Below are positions 1-11,082 of a stretch of DNA of 64,000 nucleotides, one piece after another. The notes below the pieces were generated by a model, which was given only the letters and a program-made list of their open reading frames with translations, was not told the DNA's origin and ran no database searches. Source of the DNA: Guadua angustifolia (lineage: Eukaryota > Streptophyta > Magnoliopsida > Poales > Poaceae); the NCBI GenBank assembly GCA_036346375.1, contig CM070517.1:47898200-47962199 (forward strand). Direction: 5' to 3'. The stretch's first letter is position 1, and each line of letters opens with the position of its first letter. Position numbers and translations under genes: made by a program.

Positions 1-3000
1 TGTGTGGCTCAAATTCGTACCTTCATCCCAAAGCCAGCCATCTTCAGATTCGAAAACGGATGGCTTGAACGCCATGATTTCTTCGAGACCGTTCAGCAAG
101 TCTGGAACTGGCCCGATTCTGTGGGATCCTCCGATGAGATCATTATTAAGTCCAAGTTAGATCGTCTCCGGCTCAAGCTTCAGGTTTGGCGGAAGAGTTT
201 GTCCCTCATAAGGAATCAATCTTCTCACTGCTCCCATTTTATCGAGGTTATAGACATCATCGAACAACACGAGACTCTCTTCGTTCATGAAAGGAATTTG
301 AGCCATTCTCAAAGATAGGTTGGTCACTTTGTTGAATTGGCAGAATTCTTACTGGAGGAATCGTTGCAAGATTCAATGGGTCCAGCTTGGTGATGAGAAC
401 ACAAAATTTTTCCATAGCAAGGCTACTGAAAGATATCGCCATAACCTCATTGCTTCTCTCGTGGCGGTTGACGGGGATATTCTCTATGACCATCAGGCCA
501 AAGCCAACCTTTTGTTCGATTTTTTCTCGGCGAGAATGGAAACATTCGACAATTTGCATATGATGTTTGATCTGGAGACTCTTGTTCCTAGGAAGGAAAA
601 TCTAAAGCTGGATTGTTTCACCTTCACCACCCAAGAGATGGATGATCTTGTCCTTCATTTTCATTTGGACGGTGCTCTACCGGATGGTTTCAATGGGAAA
701 TTTTACAAGAATTGCGGCACATTATCAAACATGACTTCTCTGTTTACATCGGAAGTTCGGCATGGGTCCATCTCTTTGGCTCGATCAATCAATCCTTCAT
801 TGTCATGATTACAAAGTGCAACAACCCGAATCTCGAATGATTTCGACCCATCTCTCTTCTCAACCTATCCATTAAATTGATCACTAAATTGCTGGCCACA
901 AGACTGAACACCGTCATGGCCGAGCTGGTCCATAGGAATCAATATGGATTCATCAAGGGGAGATCCATTCAAGACTGTTTGGCCTGGACATACGAATACA
1001 TACATCTCTGCCATGTTTCCAAAGAAAAAATTGTGATCCTCAAGCTGGACTTCGCAAAGGCTTTTGACACCATCGAACATATTGCTATTATCTCCATGTT
1101 ACATGCATTGGGTTTCCCAAATACTTGGTTGATTTGGATGAAGGAGATCCTGGGCTCAGCTTCCTCTTCGGTGCTCCTCAATGGGGTTCCTGGCAAATCT
1201 TTTCGATGCATGAGAGGGGTCAGGCAAGGGGACCCTATTTCCCCTGCTTTTAGCCATTCTCTTGTGATCGCTTGATATATCCTCAACAGCGCAAAACAAT
1301 CGGGTCTTATTTCATCTCCCATTCAAGCTGGATCGACAAGAAGACTTCCGATCATTCAATATGCCGATGACACTATCATTTTTATTAAAGGTTCCCAGAA
1401 TGATATTTGCACTATTAAATGCCTGCTTCATTCTTATTCGGCGGCCACTGGTCTCAAAATAAACTTGGCTAAATCTGCGATCATTCCTATTAATATGATG
1501 GATTCGGAGATTGACATCATGGCTGGGACCATGGGATGCAAAGTTGGCAGGTTCCCCTTCTTGTATCTTGGCCTTCCCATGGGATATGTCAGACCTCGGA
1601 TCAAGGACTTTGATCTCATGATTAACAGAATTCGCAACAGGGTCTCTTCGTTTTCATCTCTCTTATCTTACGGAGGCAGATTGCAACTTGTTAATTCCGT
1701 TGTTTCCCACATGGCCTCCTATGCTATGTGCTGCCTCAAGCTTCCTACTGCTGTCATCAACAGAATCGATCAAGCTAGGCGAATATGTTTATGGGGGAAA
1801 AATGAGATCAATGGTCATAGTAAATCTTTGATCAAATGGGAGAAGGTTTGTAGGCCCAAGTGCAAAGGTGGTCTCGGGGTCATTAATCTCCGGACCCATA
1901 ATAATGCTCTTCGGCTAAAGTTCTTACACAAATTCTTCAATAAAAAAGATATCCCAGGTCAATCTGGTTTGGTGCATTCACTATCATTCCACCCTCCCTC
2001 AAGTGGCTTCTAGTAGAGGGTCCTTTTGGTGGAAAGATGTGATTATCCTCCTTGATCAATTTAGGGGGATTGCTCAGTGTCAGGTTGGCAAAGGGGATAC
2101 GGCTCTCTTTTGGAATGATGTCTGGAACAATATGCATCTCAGCTCGGCTTTCCCCCACCTATTCTCGTTAAATCGAAACCCTCAGTCCGATGTCCGTTCC
2201 TTCATTCTCAATCGGCCATCTCTATCAAATTTCACTTGCCTCTCTCGGATCAGGCCTTTCAGGAGCTTCAAAGTCTGCACTCTCTTATCCAAGGGACCCA
2301 CACTACTTCCAACCTTCCTGACGAGTGGACTTATATCTGGAAGTCAAAGGAGTTCATCCCAAATTTATTCTACAAGAGGACCTTCGTCGCTGTTATGGCT
2401 CCTTCTCCTATTACTTGGATTTGGCATCTTGAAATGCTCCTCAAAACTGAAAATCTTCGCTTGGCTTTTATGCTGGGATCGTCTTAATACCAGGAATATC
2501 CTCAAAAGGAAAAATTGTCCCCTCCCTGCTTTGGATTACAATTGTGTGCTTTGCAATAATTCTGTGGAGGAGTCTAGAGATCACTGTTCTTTCAATGTCC
2601 CTTTAGCTCGGCTTGTTGGGCGCATGCATATCGATTGGAATCGAACTCGACATCTTCCAAGAATTATGGAAGCTAGATCCAACCAGGCGAGCCTTTCTTC
2701 ATGGACATCTTCATGATCGCGTCTTGGGGCATTTGGAAGCATCGGAATGATCGGATCTTCAGAGCTGCTCCTATAAATCTCGCTGTTTGGAAAGAATGGG
2801 TTTTGGAAGAACTGCGGCTTCAATCCTTTCGCCTCAATTCGGATCTCAGAAGCTCTTTTCTGGCCTGGGGCGTTAGCATCGGCTGAATTCTTGGGCGTTA
2901 GCATCGGCTGAACTCTTGCCTTTGGCGGTTCTAGTCTTTTGTGTTTCTCTCCTTTCTCGTATTTTTTCTTTTCGGTTCGGCTAGCCTTGCCTTTTCTCCC

Positions 3001-3212
3001 TTTCTGCAGCGCAGGTTTGTACTCTCTTCCCTCCCCTTCGCTGGAATCTCTCCAGCCCTACCCTCTGTATTTTCTCCCGTTCTTTCTAATATATGGTTGG
3101 GCAGGGGCTTCCCCTGTGCGCTTTATTTTCAAAAAAACTTTGTATGTGTATCCTGTTCACGAGCTTAAACCATGCATACTCCAATTTCCGATCCTGATGA
3201 ATAAAATCATTT
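1..3212 (+). mobile_element. Degenerate LINE (non-LTR retrotransposon), 5' end outside window
   Basis: The translated frames, read piecewise, give a plant L1-type reverse transcriptase. Visible motifs are an RT block with LDFAKAFDTIEH near 1045-1080, the RGVRQGDPISP block near 1215-1245 and the catalytic YADD at 1360-1371. A zf-RVT-type C-terminal region follows (FAWLLCWDRLNTRNIL, then C-x2-C and a downstream His) around 2450-2590. The reading frame is broken by several stops and shifts (for example near 320, 808, 1275, 2013 and 2716), so the copy is inactive. A pyrimidine-rich 3' tail with an AATAAA-like motif ends near 3212. No poly(A) tract or target-site duplication could be assigned. The upstream endonuclease part lies beyond the left edge. 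Confidence 0.9.
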
Positions 3213-3541
3213 GACAAGCATTCGCTATAGAGTCGCCTTCGGTGACCAGACTAATGTACATGCGTATCGGACAGGCACTCAAAACGTACCGGTCATTTTA
3301 AATCACTTTTCGCCCGCGGCATTTCATTCTACCACACGAGGTAATTAAGGTTGTGAATCTACCGATAGATCCAAATTCAAGTCTTACTTTGTACTACCTT
3401 CAAATTATTTGAAGCGCGGAGAGAATAGGAATTATCCCATCGCATCTAAAAGAGAGACCAAGAAATCGAATATGAAAGAGCTTGAACCAAACGTGACAAG
3501 GGCAATTCTGTCCATTCCTCCTTAAACCCCTCAAGAGTATA
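3213..3541. other. Intergenic, no gene seen
   Basis: Mixed-composition sequence between the LINE tail and a small foldback element. No convincing ORF, RNA gene or repeat structure was found. Confidence 0.5.
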
Positions 3542-3683
3542 GTCTGCAGGGACGCGGATCCTCTGCAGTTATTTTTCTCTGCCGTTGCCTGCCGTTGAGT
3601 CACTGCAGGTGGGCCTTTTGCTGCGTGGGACCCACCTGTCAGTGACTGGCAGCAACTGCAGAGGATCTGCGTCCCGTCTGCAG
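3542..3683. mobile_element. Small foldback/MITE-like element with 8-bp flanking repeat
   Basis: Positions 3549-3570 and 3654-3675 are inverted repeats with one mismatch in 22 bases. A second inverted pair sits inside (AGTCACTG..CAGGTGGG against CCCACCTGTCAGTGACT), so most of the 126-bp core can fold on itself. The identical octamer GTCTGCAG lies on both sides (3542-3549 and 3676-3683), as expected for an 8-bp target duplication. The octamer partly overlaps the inverted repeat, so the exact boundary is uncertain. The sequence just outside the right end (TTATTATTCTCTGCC) also resembles the inside of the left arm, so part of the structure could be local duplication. Family assignment to hAT is inference from the 8-bp size only. 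Confidence 0.55.
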
Positions 3684-4180
3684 TTATTATTCTCTGCCTT
3701 CTCGGCCGTTCCCCCTGATCTAACCGTCCGTTCCAAACCAACGTCCACGATGGCCACAAGCAACAGTCCCTCCCTCACAGGCTCTCCCCTATGGCTCGCG
3801 ACGGCAGCGAAATCGCCTGCCTTGCCGTGCTGCGCTCCCTCCTCCGCCTCGTCGCCGCCAAGCTGCGCTTCCTCACCTCCTGCCAGCAGGTCCAGCACCG
3901 CCGTCTCCTCCTCACCACGCCTCGCTGCCGGCCGCCGCGCGGTGAAGCTGCCGGCGATGGCGACGATTGGTGGCGCACCCAGGGCTCATACGATTCGCGA
4001 CGAAGACGAGGAGCAGAACGGCCCGCTTCTTCCCCTCCTCTGCGAGCTTCGCTTCCAATGGGATACGCTTCGGTAATTATGTGGTTGCATTACTCGGCCA
4101 TTAGTGCCGTGATTAGGGACTTAGGGTTTACCTTGTTTGCTACTTCCGATACATCTCAATTGGACTAGGTATTTTGGGTA
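3684..4180 (+). other. GC-rich first-exon-like segment of unknown gene
   Basis: The stretch has the GC-rich, CG-dense character of a grass first exon and carries overlapping open frames of about 110-125 codons starting near 3750 and 3791. Neither protein is recognised. About 60 bases (3828-3888) are almost identical to the 5' leader of the CDC48C-like gene on the opposite strand (about 18165-18225), including the peptide SSASSPPSCASSPPA in one frame. It may be a rearranged promoter/first-exon fragment rather than a working gene. AT-rich sequence with intron character follows. Confidence 0.3.
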
Positions 4181-5326
4181 ATTAGCCGGCCTAGGCATGG
4201 GAGTGCTAATTTTGCATCGTTTTCGATCCATTTGTGGAGTAGTGAGGTGAGTTTGTCTCGATGGTGTTGTAATTTGTTCCACTGAGCAGTTGGTACATTA
4301 GACTAGATTTGGCTCTGAGTAGGTTTTATTTGGTGACTTCTTCAGGTATCAGAAATTTTTGTGCTCATTGTTTATTCAATTTGTTTATCAGTGGTGGTAT
4401 GTTGTTACCTGTTGCTATTTGGTTTGGAGTAGCAGAACTGAATAAAGGAGTCCAGTAAACGCGAAGGTATGTCGGACTAGGAACAGTAGACCGACTCGGA
4501 AAGGAGTCTGAAACTGAGTCGGAGTAGAGAGTTGTAATCAGCGTCTTGTGTAATCACAATTCCTAAAGTTGAGAAATAAAACTGCAAAATAGGAGAGCGA
4601 TTGAGTTGAGAAATTCCAGATTTGAGACTTCATCTAAATATTGAGTTTCAACTGTCGGATACACAAATCCCGTGGTCCAATGTTTGGCTATTCACTCCCA
4701 GAAAACAAGATAGCTTTCCCTCCAGTGGGCCATATGTAGTGAATTTCCTTTTACTTTGGGTATGGATTTCGTACCCATTTCCTACATATAATCTTCCGAT
4801 CATACTAGTCGCATACTGAGTTGTTCCCCCCAAAAAATGTTATTAGTAGTACCTCTCAGAACATTTCAAAATTGGCACATGTGAAGAAGAGCAACCACAT
4901 AACATTGGGGCTCCATTTTTGTGGCCAACTGAGGAGCTAATCAGCTTTACCGCACATATTTCTTTTTTCTGGTTGCAGGTGTGGGGCTGTGGCGAGATGC
5001 ACTGCGCTACAACAACAAACAGACATTAATCGCTGACCATACCATCAATTAGAAAATAGTTCGTGCGATAGCTACACTACCACTGGATATGGAAACCGAC
5101 CTTCAAGCATAGTGATCGTCACAGGACAGCAACACAATAAATAAAGTAATCCTTTCCACTGCACCGATAAATCTGTGGTAGTAGGGATGTTAAATAATTA
5201 CTCCACTCCAGTTAGAGCAGTAATTGAGTTTCAACTGTTGTCTGAAGACGCTGTTTTGCAGGGCTGAAGTTAGTCGCTGGAATTTGATCTTCGGAGCGAG
5301 CAGAGGCTGAAGGTTCTGAAGCTATA
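4181..5326. other. Non-coding, intron-like or intergenic DNA
   Basis: AT-rich DNA with no recognisable protein, RNA gene or clear repeat. It lies between the GC-rich segment and the hAT insertion. It could be the intron of a decayed gene whose last exon is the KLC-related piece at 7104, but no linking exon was found. Confidence 0.4.
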
Positions 5327-6828
5327 TGTAAGGATAGGGGTGCAATCGGATCGGATTCGGACGGATATCGCTCTTTCCGTATCTAAACCATATTTTTTAT
5401 CGGATTCGAATCGGATTCGGATAGTGTCGGATCTGAATCGGCACGGATAATATCGATTCGGATTGAATCGAATCACGGAGCGGAATCGATCTGATGTCGA
5501 ATAATTTTATCGGATAACGTCAAAAACAGATATCACAAAAAGCACACATATAGTACCAATTAACCAACAGTATGAGTACAACATACAACAAGATTATCGC
5601 ACTCTAGTAAGTTATTTTATCGGGCAATCCAAAAAGTTGAAAAAGTATGTTCAATTTTAACGGTACACAAATGAAAAGTTACAAAACATAATAAACAAGA
5701 AATTTAATAGAACTAAATAAGGTGATTAAGTCTATAAACTTCACATGACACAAATCAAAAGGATTATCAAAGGGCTGTTGCCTAACTTAACAACCAGATT
5801 AACACTGTCATCAATGCAAAACCAATACACACCTAATTCCAATAGAAAACAACATGAGCTGCTATAATTCTGAATTTCCTAATAGTAGGAAATGAGGAGC
5901 AAAGCTTCAAGAACATCAATAATAGACCTAAGAAAACAAGGACATTCCAGACATGCCTCTCAACAGTCACACCAGGCATCGACAATCAATGAGTTTAAGC
6001 AATAAAGCGAGTAAACAATGTTATCATCTTACTGTCAAAGAACAATCAACATCCCTCACAGGTACATTGATCATTCAGCGATTCCGACCAATGTTGTATA
6101 GGATAAACCTCCATGCGGTAGCTAACATTAAATGATCTGTTATAGTATGGAGATTGCCCCCTAAACAAATTCCCAAACGTTAATCACGACATAGTCCTCC
6201 TGCTCGACATAGTCCTCCTGCTCGTCGTACGCGACGCCGAGCTCGTCGAGGAACAGGTGCGCCGGCTTGCGGACGACCATGGCGGAAAAGAGCGAGACAG
6301 TGGACTCCTTGATGGGGCTGAACTTGATGGCGTTGAGGTCGCAGGGAGGGGTGGAGGAGGAGATGGAGTTGCAGATGGCGCCGGCGCGCGGCGAGGCGAC
6401 GGAGGAGGGCAGCACGCGCCGGCGAAGGAGGACTTGAGGAGGCTGGAGGCGGTGGTGGCCATGGCTGCCATGTGGAGGCGGCTCTGGGCTTGGCTCAGGA
6501 GGAGAGCTAGGAGCGCCTTGGATCTGGATTGGGGATCGCTGGTGCTGGAGCGGAGCCTGGAGGGCTGGTCCGGCTGGAGGTATAGAATATTAGATCGGAG
6601 ATATATCCGTCGGTCGGATATCCGATTAATGAAATCCGGATATATCCGAAAATTTTCTCGGAATATATCGATCCGACGGATAGTTCTCTCCCGAATCCGA
6701 AATAAAATATCCGAAACCGAATCCGAATCCGAAAATTATCCGAAAAAAATATCCAAATCCGATCCGAATCTATCCGGTCGGTCGGTCGGTCGGAAAATAT
6801 TCGATCCGATTGCAACCCTATGTAAGGA
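5327..6828. mobile_element. Non-autonomous hAT (Ac/Ds-like) element carrying a THI1 gene fragment
   Basis: The element core is 5335-6820 (1,486 bp). It starts TAGGGGTGCAATCGGATCGG and ends CGATCCGATTGCAACCCTA, an imperfect terminal inverted repeat of about 19 bp with the TAGGG start typical of Ac-like hAT elements. A perfect 8-bp target duplication TGTAAGGA flanks it (5327-5334 and 6821-6828). Both subterminal regions (5335-5480 and 6590-6810) are packed with repeated CGGAT/ATCCG motifs on both strands, the usual layout of transposase-binding subterminal repeats. No transposase coding sequence is present. The interior holds AT-rich filler (5500-6160) and a broken thiamine thiazole synthase fragment on the minus strand, so this is a gene-capturing hAT. 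Confidence 0.9.
6181..6471 (-). pseudogene. Thiamine thiazole synthase (THI1/THI4) fragment, internally deleted
   Basis: In plants THI1 makes the thiazole part of thiamine in plastids. This copy starts with a THI1-like plastid transit peptide (MAAMATTASSLLKSSFAGA) from 6471, shifts frame near 6415, then reads CNSISSSTPPCDLNAIKFSP followed by IKESTVS. It then jumps directly to LFSAMVVRKPAHLFLDELG and VAYDEQEDYV. The roughly 70 residues normally between these two blocks are missing, including the glycine-rich FAD/NAD-binding motif. The peptide EQEDYV is duplicated in tandem by an 18-bp repeat near 6188-6220. The rest of the enzyme is absent. It lies wholly inside the hAT element, so it is a captured fragment and cannot encode an active enzyme. 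Confidence 0.85.
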
Positions 6829-7103
6829 CATACTTTTGATGATACCAAAAGTATCCATCTAAGATCAAACCAACCTGATAAGCAGAGAATGCAGAGCTCA
6901 GCAGCAACCTTGAAAAGTAGACAACTCAGTTGGATATGAGTTTTCTTGTTCCGTTCCTTTCTCATTTTTATGTGACTGAACAGGTGCAGGAATTGGAGCT
7001 GGATTCCCTGGTTTACAGTTGGACATGTTCATTAATAGGACATGTTCATGCTCACTTGCAAGCACGGACTTGATAGTTGTGTTCATTTCCCTTGTGTTGT
7101 TAG
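6829..7103. other. Non-coding DNA upstream of KLC-related exon
   Basis: AT-rich sequence ending in a pyrimidine-rich tract and an AG that can serve as splice acceptor (TTGTTAG at 7097-7103). No other feature seen. Confidence 0.4.
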
Positions 7104-7338
7104 AGTGGAGGATGCCATTGAAATCCTGGAGCATGTACTCAAGGTGAGGGAAGAGAAGCTCGGCACTGCAAACCCTGATGTCGAGGACGAGAAGAAGAGG
7201 CTCTCAGAGCTTCTAAAAGAGGTGGGGCGTTCTTGGAACCGGAAGCAAAAATCACTAGAGAACCTTTTCGTGACCAACTCGCAGCGGGTCAAGAAAGATG
7301 CTGGGAGGAGATGGTCCAACTTTGGGTTCAGGATTTGA
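7104..7338 (+). pseudogene. C-terminal exon of a KINESIN LIGHT CHAIN-RELATED (KLCR/CMU-like) TPR protein
   Basis: The reading frame ending in TGA at 7336-7338 encodes VEDAIEILEHVLKVREEKLG, then TANPDVEDEKKRLSELLKE and a basic tail (SWNRKQKSLENLFVTNSQRV). This matches the last tetratricopeptide repeat and basic C-terminus of plant kinesin-light-chain-related proteins, which associate with microtubules and the cell cortex. A plausible 3' splice site precedes it and an AT-rich 3'-UTR-like stretch follows to about 7480. The large upstream TPR exons are not in the window: the preceding DNA holds only the hAT element and unassigned sequence. It is therefore treated as a truncated gene relic, although a distant upstream exon beyond the LINE cannot be fully excluded. 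Confidence 0.6.
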
Positions 7339-7617
7339 TCAGCTCACCTCACCTAGTGCTGACCTTTGTAACATGAGGTGGAAAAAGCATGTGTAAAGAT
7401 GTTGTTAGAGTAGGAAGATGATTGTGTTTGCTATTTGAAATTATAAATGTCTTGTTGCATATCGTTATTACAATTATCTTGTATCTTTTTTTTCGGTCAC
7501 AGTTAACTGGTTCCTGTTGTACCTGGATAATATATTGGTTGTACCTGGATAATACATTTCAATTCTAATGCATGATACATGAGCACTATCTGTTTCTCAG
7601 GGACACACCAACGGATT
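7339..7617. other. 3'-UTR-like and AT-rich DNA
   Basis: Follows the KLC-related stop codon. It contains a short duplicated phrase (GTACCTGGATAATA twice near 7519-7556). Nothing else was recognised. Confidence 0.4.
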
Positions 7618-7836
7618 CAGGCAAAGTACTGCCATATTAAAGGCAAAGTATTGAACATGCGCATTTTGATATTGAACAGGAAAAGTACTAAACATTTTGA
7701 TATTAAACAGGCAAACTACTGAACATGCGCTTTTTGATATTGAATAGGAAAAGTACTAAACATTTTGATATTAAACAGGCAAAGTACTGCCATATTAAAG
7801 GCAAAGTACTGAACATGCGCTTTTTGATATTGAACT
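7618..7836. repeat. Tandem minisatellite
   Basis: About three imperfect copies of a 60-90-bp unit built from AGGCAAAGTACTG, GAACATGCGCTTTTTGATAT and AAGTACTAAACATTTTGATA. The units differ by presence or absence of a CCATATTAAAGGCAAAGTA module. Confidence 0.8.
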
Positions 7837-7970
7837 CTTGATCTCTAGCACTTAATTTCAGATAACTATAATAAACTTTCATACAAAAGGACTTCTAAAC
7901 TGTTGTTTGCATATTGTTAGTAATACAAAAGAACTTAGCTACTGCTCCCTGCCTATTTTGGTTCTACTTC

Positions 7971-10728
7971 TTAGCCTTCCACTACATTGTTCTTCCTTCT
8001 ATGCATCTTCTCAACCCAATTTTTCTTTCTCTTCCATCCTCCCTTCCTTGCTTCTTTTTTCTTGAGGGCAACAACATGTGACATGTTGTCTTCTATTGTT
8101 GGTACAATATTTGGAGGTTTATCGATACAAAGTTCAATGATTCGTTTCTCCACTTGCTTTTGAAGGCTAACAAGGGCATTGTCAACCATTAAAGATGTTT
8201 CTTCATATTCAGCTGCCTTAGAAGAGACACCAATGAACTTGTGTGAAAGATATTTATAGCGACGTGTAGCATCCAATTTGGGATCTTCCAAGACATTTCT
8301 CCCCACATTGTCTAGAACTATTCCATATCGTGCTTCCCTTGTCCATCGCTTCAATACATATTCATTAGGCAGTTGTTTGATATCCATCACCTCAAGAATT
8401 TTGATGGTATGGCTGCATAATATACCAAACCGTTCAAATTGTTGACAGCTACATGATATTTTACCCTCTTGAAAAGAACCAACTACCATGTGCTCTTCTT
8501 CAATGATGGGCTGATCATCGAGAGATCTAATAGAAACAAGAAATGCACTTCCATCTTCTGTCAAGTTTGCGTAGGCCAACATAGATCCTTCATACACAAT
8601 TTGGAAGGCTTCAAATATCTGTGGAGTTTACAACCTACTTGCTTACAACAACATAGGAGTTCTCATTTTAATTTGGGGTAACTTGTTTCTTGATTCATAC
8701 TCCGATATTATTTCTCTATCTCTCTTTGCTTGGATGGCCCTCTCAAAATGATTAAAGAAACGAAGAACGTCCAACTCCAAGTTTAAATAGTCCTTCAAGT
8801 GGTTGTTTAATCTCTCACTCAATTGTGTACTTCTCATACCAAGCGTGTAAACATCTCTCATGTAGCATTCAACCCACTTCTCTTTAACCTTGTAAATACT
8901 ATCTAGCCAAGATTGTGTATGTACCTTACTTCTCATATTATAAAACACCTTTTCAAAATCATCTTTATCCTCGTATTCATACATGCATGCACTAAAATCA
9001 GCAAGGATGTTGGATGAGCCATCAATCTTGTTACGATTCAAATGCCTGATTGCATTTTGCATTATATGCCAAGTGCACAAACCATGCCACGTGGAGGGAA
9101 AAACATCACCTATTGCCTTGCCCATTGCAATGTCTTGATCGGTGTAAATTGTTATAGGATGTTTTTGACTATGAGCTATCAAAAAGGTATCAAAGAGCCA
9201 TCTAAAGGACTCGAAAGATTTATCATACATTAGAGCTGCCCCAAATACAATTGTTTCCCTAAAGTGGTTAAATCCAACAAATACACCAAATGGTCGGCTC
9301 TCCATGTTTGTGCCAAAAGTAGTGTCAAAAGTTACAACATCACCAAAATGTGCATAATCAATTATCATTTTAGCATTAGCCCAAAATATGTTAGCTATTT
9401 GTTCTTCGTTGTCAAGCTGCAATGCATAGAAAAATGAAGGATTTTCTGCGACCTTGTTCTGAAAATAATGCAACAGGCTTCCAGCTTCACCATATTTCAT
9501 CTCCTTTTGACGTCTAGTCCAGAACCTGCGCTGGATCGTTGGGAGGAAGACGAGGAAGCAAGAATGGCGATGGAGAAGACGAGGAAGCAAAGGCGTCAAG
9601 CGCCACACAATAACGGCGCTTGAAGCCCCCACATAGCGTTGCTGCATGGCTGGTGGAGGAGATCGCGTGTGCTCGCGTAGCGCCGCGACGGTGAACGACG
9701 CTGAAGCCCCCCATAGGCGGCGTGTTGCTCGCAATGGCGGCCGACATCCTCAAAGCGGCTGCCGGCGCCATGATTTTATCCCTCCGGCGAGTGTCGCTGT
9801 TTCGTTGTTACGCCAAAATCAGCCGGTAGGTGGCTAGGGTTTAGCTACATGAAGCTACCGCGGTCGGTCTGTGGTGGCTGAAGTCCGTAAACACGCCATC
9901 AGGCTTGAAACACTTTCGGTCCTTGTGACTCGGGAGTGCATGGGCTGATGGGTCCAAGAAAAAAGGACGTGGGCCATGCAAACCTAATAACCGCAATCTG
10001 CCAAAGATATTTCATTTTAAATGCAAATAATTCTTATGATCACGTGTATCCAAGATTAGCTGCCCACCAACATGTCTAGTAGCTAATTCATAAGTCGTTC
10101 TAGGCTTAATTCCGGAATCATCTGCGATTTCAATTTCGAAAGCTTGGACCTTTGAGATGCTTCGAAGTGATGGCATTAGATGAGAGGTTTCTGGAGTTTG
10201 GAGCACATGATTGTGATCAAGAACCAAGTCAATTATCTTATATTTTGTCGTTGCTCGATTCATGGAGATTCTCATTCGTACCTTGCAACCAATTCTTGTC
10301 TCGGCTCGAGGTTTCTTTGTGAGGTGATCCCTTTTGTCCTTTCCTCTTAAACCTTGCTTCGAACACACAAATCTACAAGATGTAACGGTTGCATCCTTTT
10401 TACATATGTTCTCATATTTCTTTCTAACGCTAAAACCCATTTGGCCTCCATAGTTCTTCCAAAAAGTTTCAGCTTCACCCAAACTACCAAATAACATACC
10501 AATATGAGGAATGGAGCTAGGTAATACACTGCACAAAAAGATCAATCACTTTGGAGCCATGACCATAATTTTGCAAATTCATTATTTTATCAATCCCATT
10601 CAAAGTGATTGCCTAAGTTGTACATTATACCTTCTATCTGCAGCAGTAGGAGGAACCCCATTACGAGGAGGCGCACGATCTTCAGAAAGCACATCATAAG
10701 TATGCTCCACGGCTTCAATTTCATCCAT
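7971..10728 (-). pseudogene. FAR1/FHY3-related (MULE-transposase-derived) gene with two in-frame stops
   Basis: FAR1-related proteins are transcription factors domesticated from Mutator-like transposases. A short first exon (10631-10728, starting MDEIEAVEHTYDVLSEDRAP) joins in phase to a FAR1 DNA-binding exon starting 10528 (IGMLFGSLGEAETFWKNYGG, then GFSVRKKYENICKKD and the VLDHNHVL motif). After an interruption (see 9501-10006) the frame resumes as RQKEMKYGEAGSLLHYFQNK with a MULE transposase core (VVTFDTTFGTN, ITIYTDQDIAMGKAIGDVFP, GLCTWHIMQNAI). At 8643-8645 and 8628-8630 two TAA stops interrupt MRTPMLL*ASRL*TPQIFEAF. The frame is then open again through a SWIM zinc finger (CSCQQFERFGILCSH) to 7971. 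One possible splice pair across the interruption is donor AG/GTTTGC at 9984/9983 and acceptor CTAG/A at 9513. The stops make a full-length product unlikely. Confidence 0.85.
9501..10006. other. GC-rich segment interrupting the FAR1-like coding region
   Basis: In FAR1 family proteins the residues before it (DHKNYLHLK) and after it (RQKEMKYGEAG) are contiguous. The roughly 500 bp between is much more GC-rich than the flanking AT-rich coding DNA. It carries, on the minus strand, an open frame starting near 9771 that runs into the transposase domain and has a low-complexity transit-peptide-like N-terminus. The 9-mer ATATTTCAT occurs on both sides (9492-9500 and 10007-10015). It may be an intron, an insertion, or an alternative promoter/first exon; the sequence does not decide. 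Confidence 0.5.
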
Positions 10729-11082
10729 CAATTGGGGATAAACAGGCAGCGATGAAAGACGCTGGATCCTGAGGAGTTAGCAGAGATGAGGGGCCGAGTA
10801 TGCAGCGGCGAACGGCGAAGAGTCTTGAGAGAAGCACAAACGTGCTTTCGAAGCAGAGAGGCGGCAAAATCTGGTTATCTGTGCATATTCCCGCCAAGCA
10901 AAAATATCTAGTCGCGAGCAATTGTGCAGGGCCGTGGATGCGTGGAAGGACGGCATCGGATGCGTACCGATTCGTTTACTTAACTGCTCCGTGCGAGCAC
11001 CTCTTCCATTGGAAATGGACGACACGATTTTGTCCTATGAACCTCTACCGTCGCTCACGCTGACGGCAGATGATACGCTTCC
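10729..11082. other. Upstream region of the FAR1-like pseudogene
   Basis: Moderately GC-rich DNA with short open frames in several phases, none recognised. It probably holds the old 5' UTR and promoter of the FAR1-like gene up to the junction with the CDC48C-derived duplication. Confidence 0.4.

Noticed and set aside
9492..10015. 9-bp repeats around the FAR1-like interruption as a Mutator target duplication
   Set aside because: The ends between the repeats are not inverted repeats, and the conserved codons RQKE lie inside the right border, so a clean insertion at these 9-mers does not fit.
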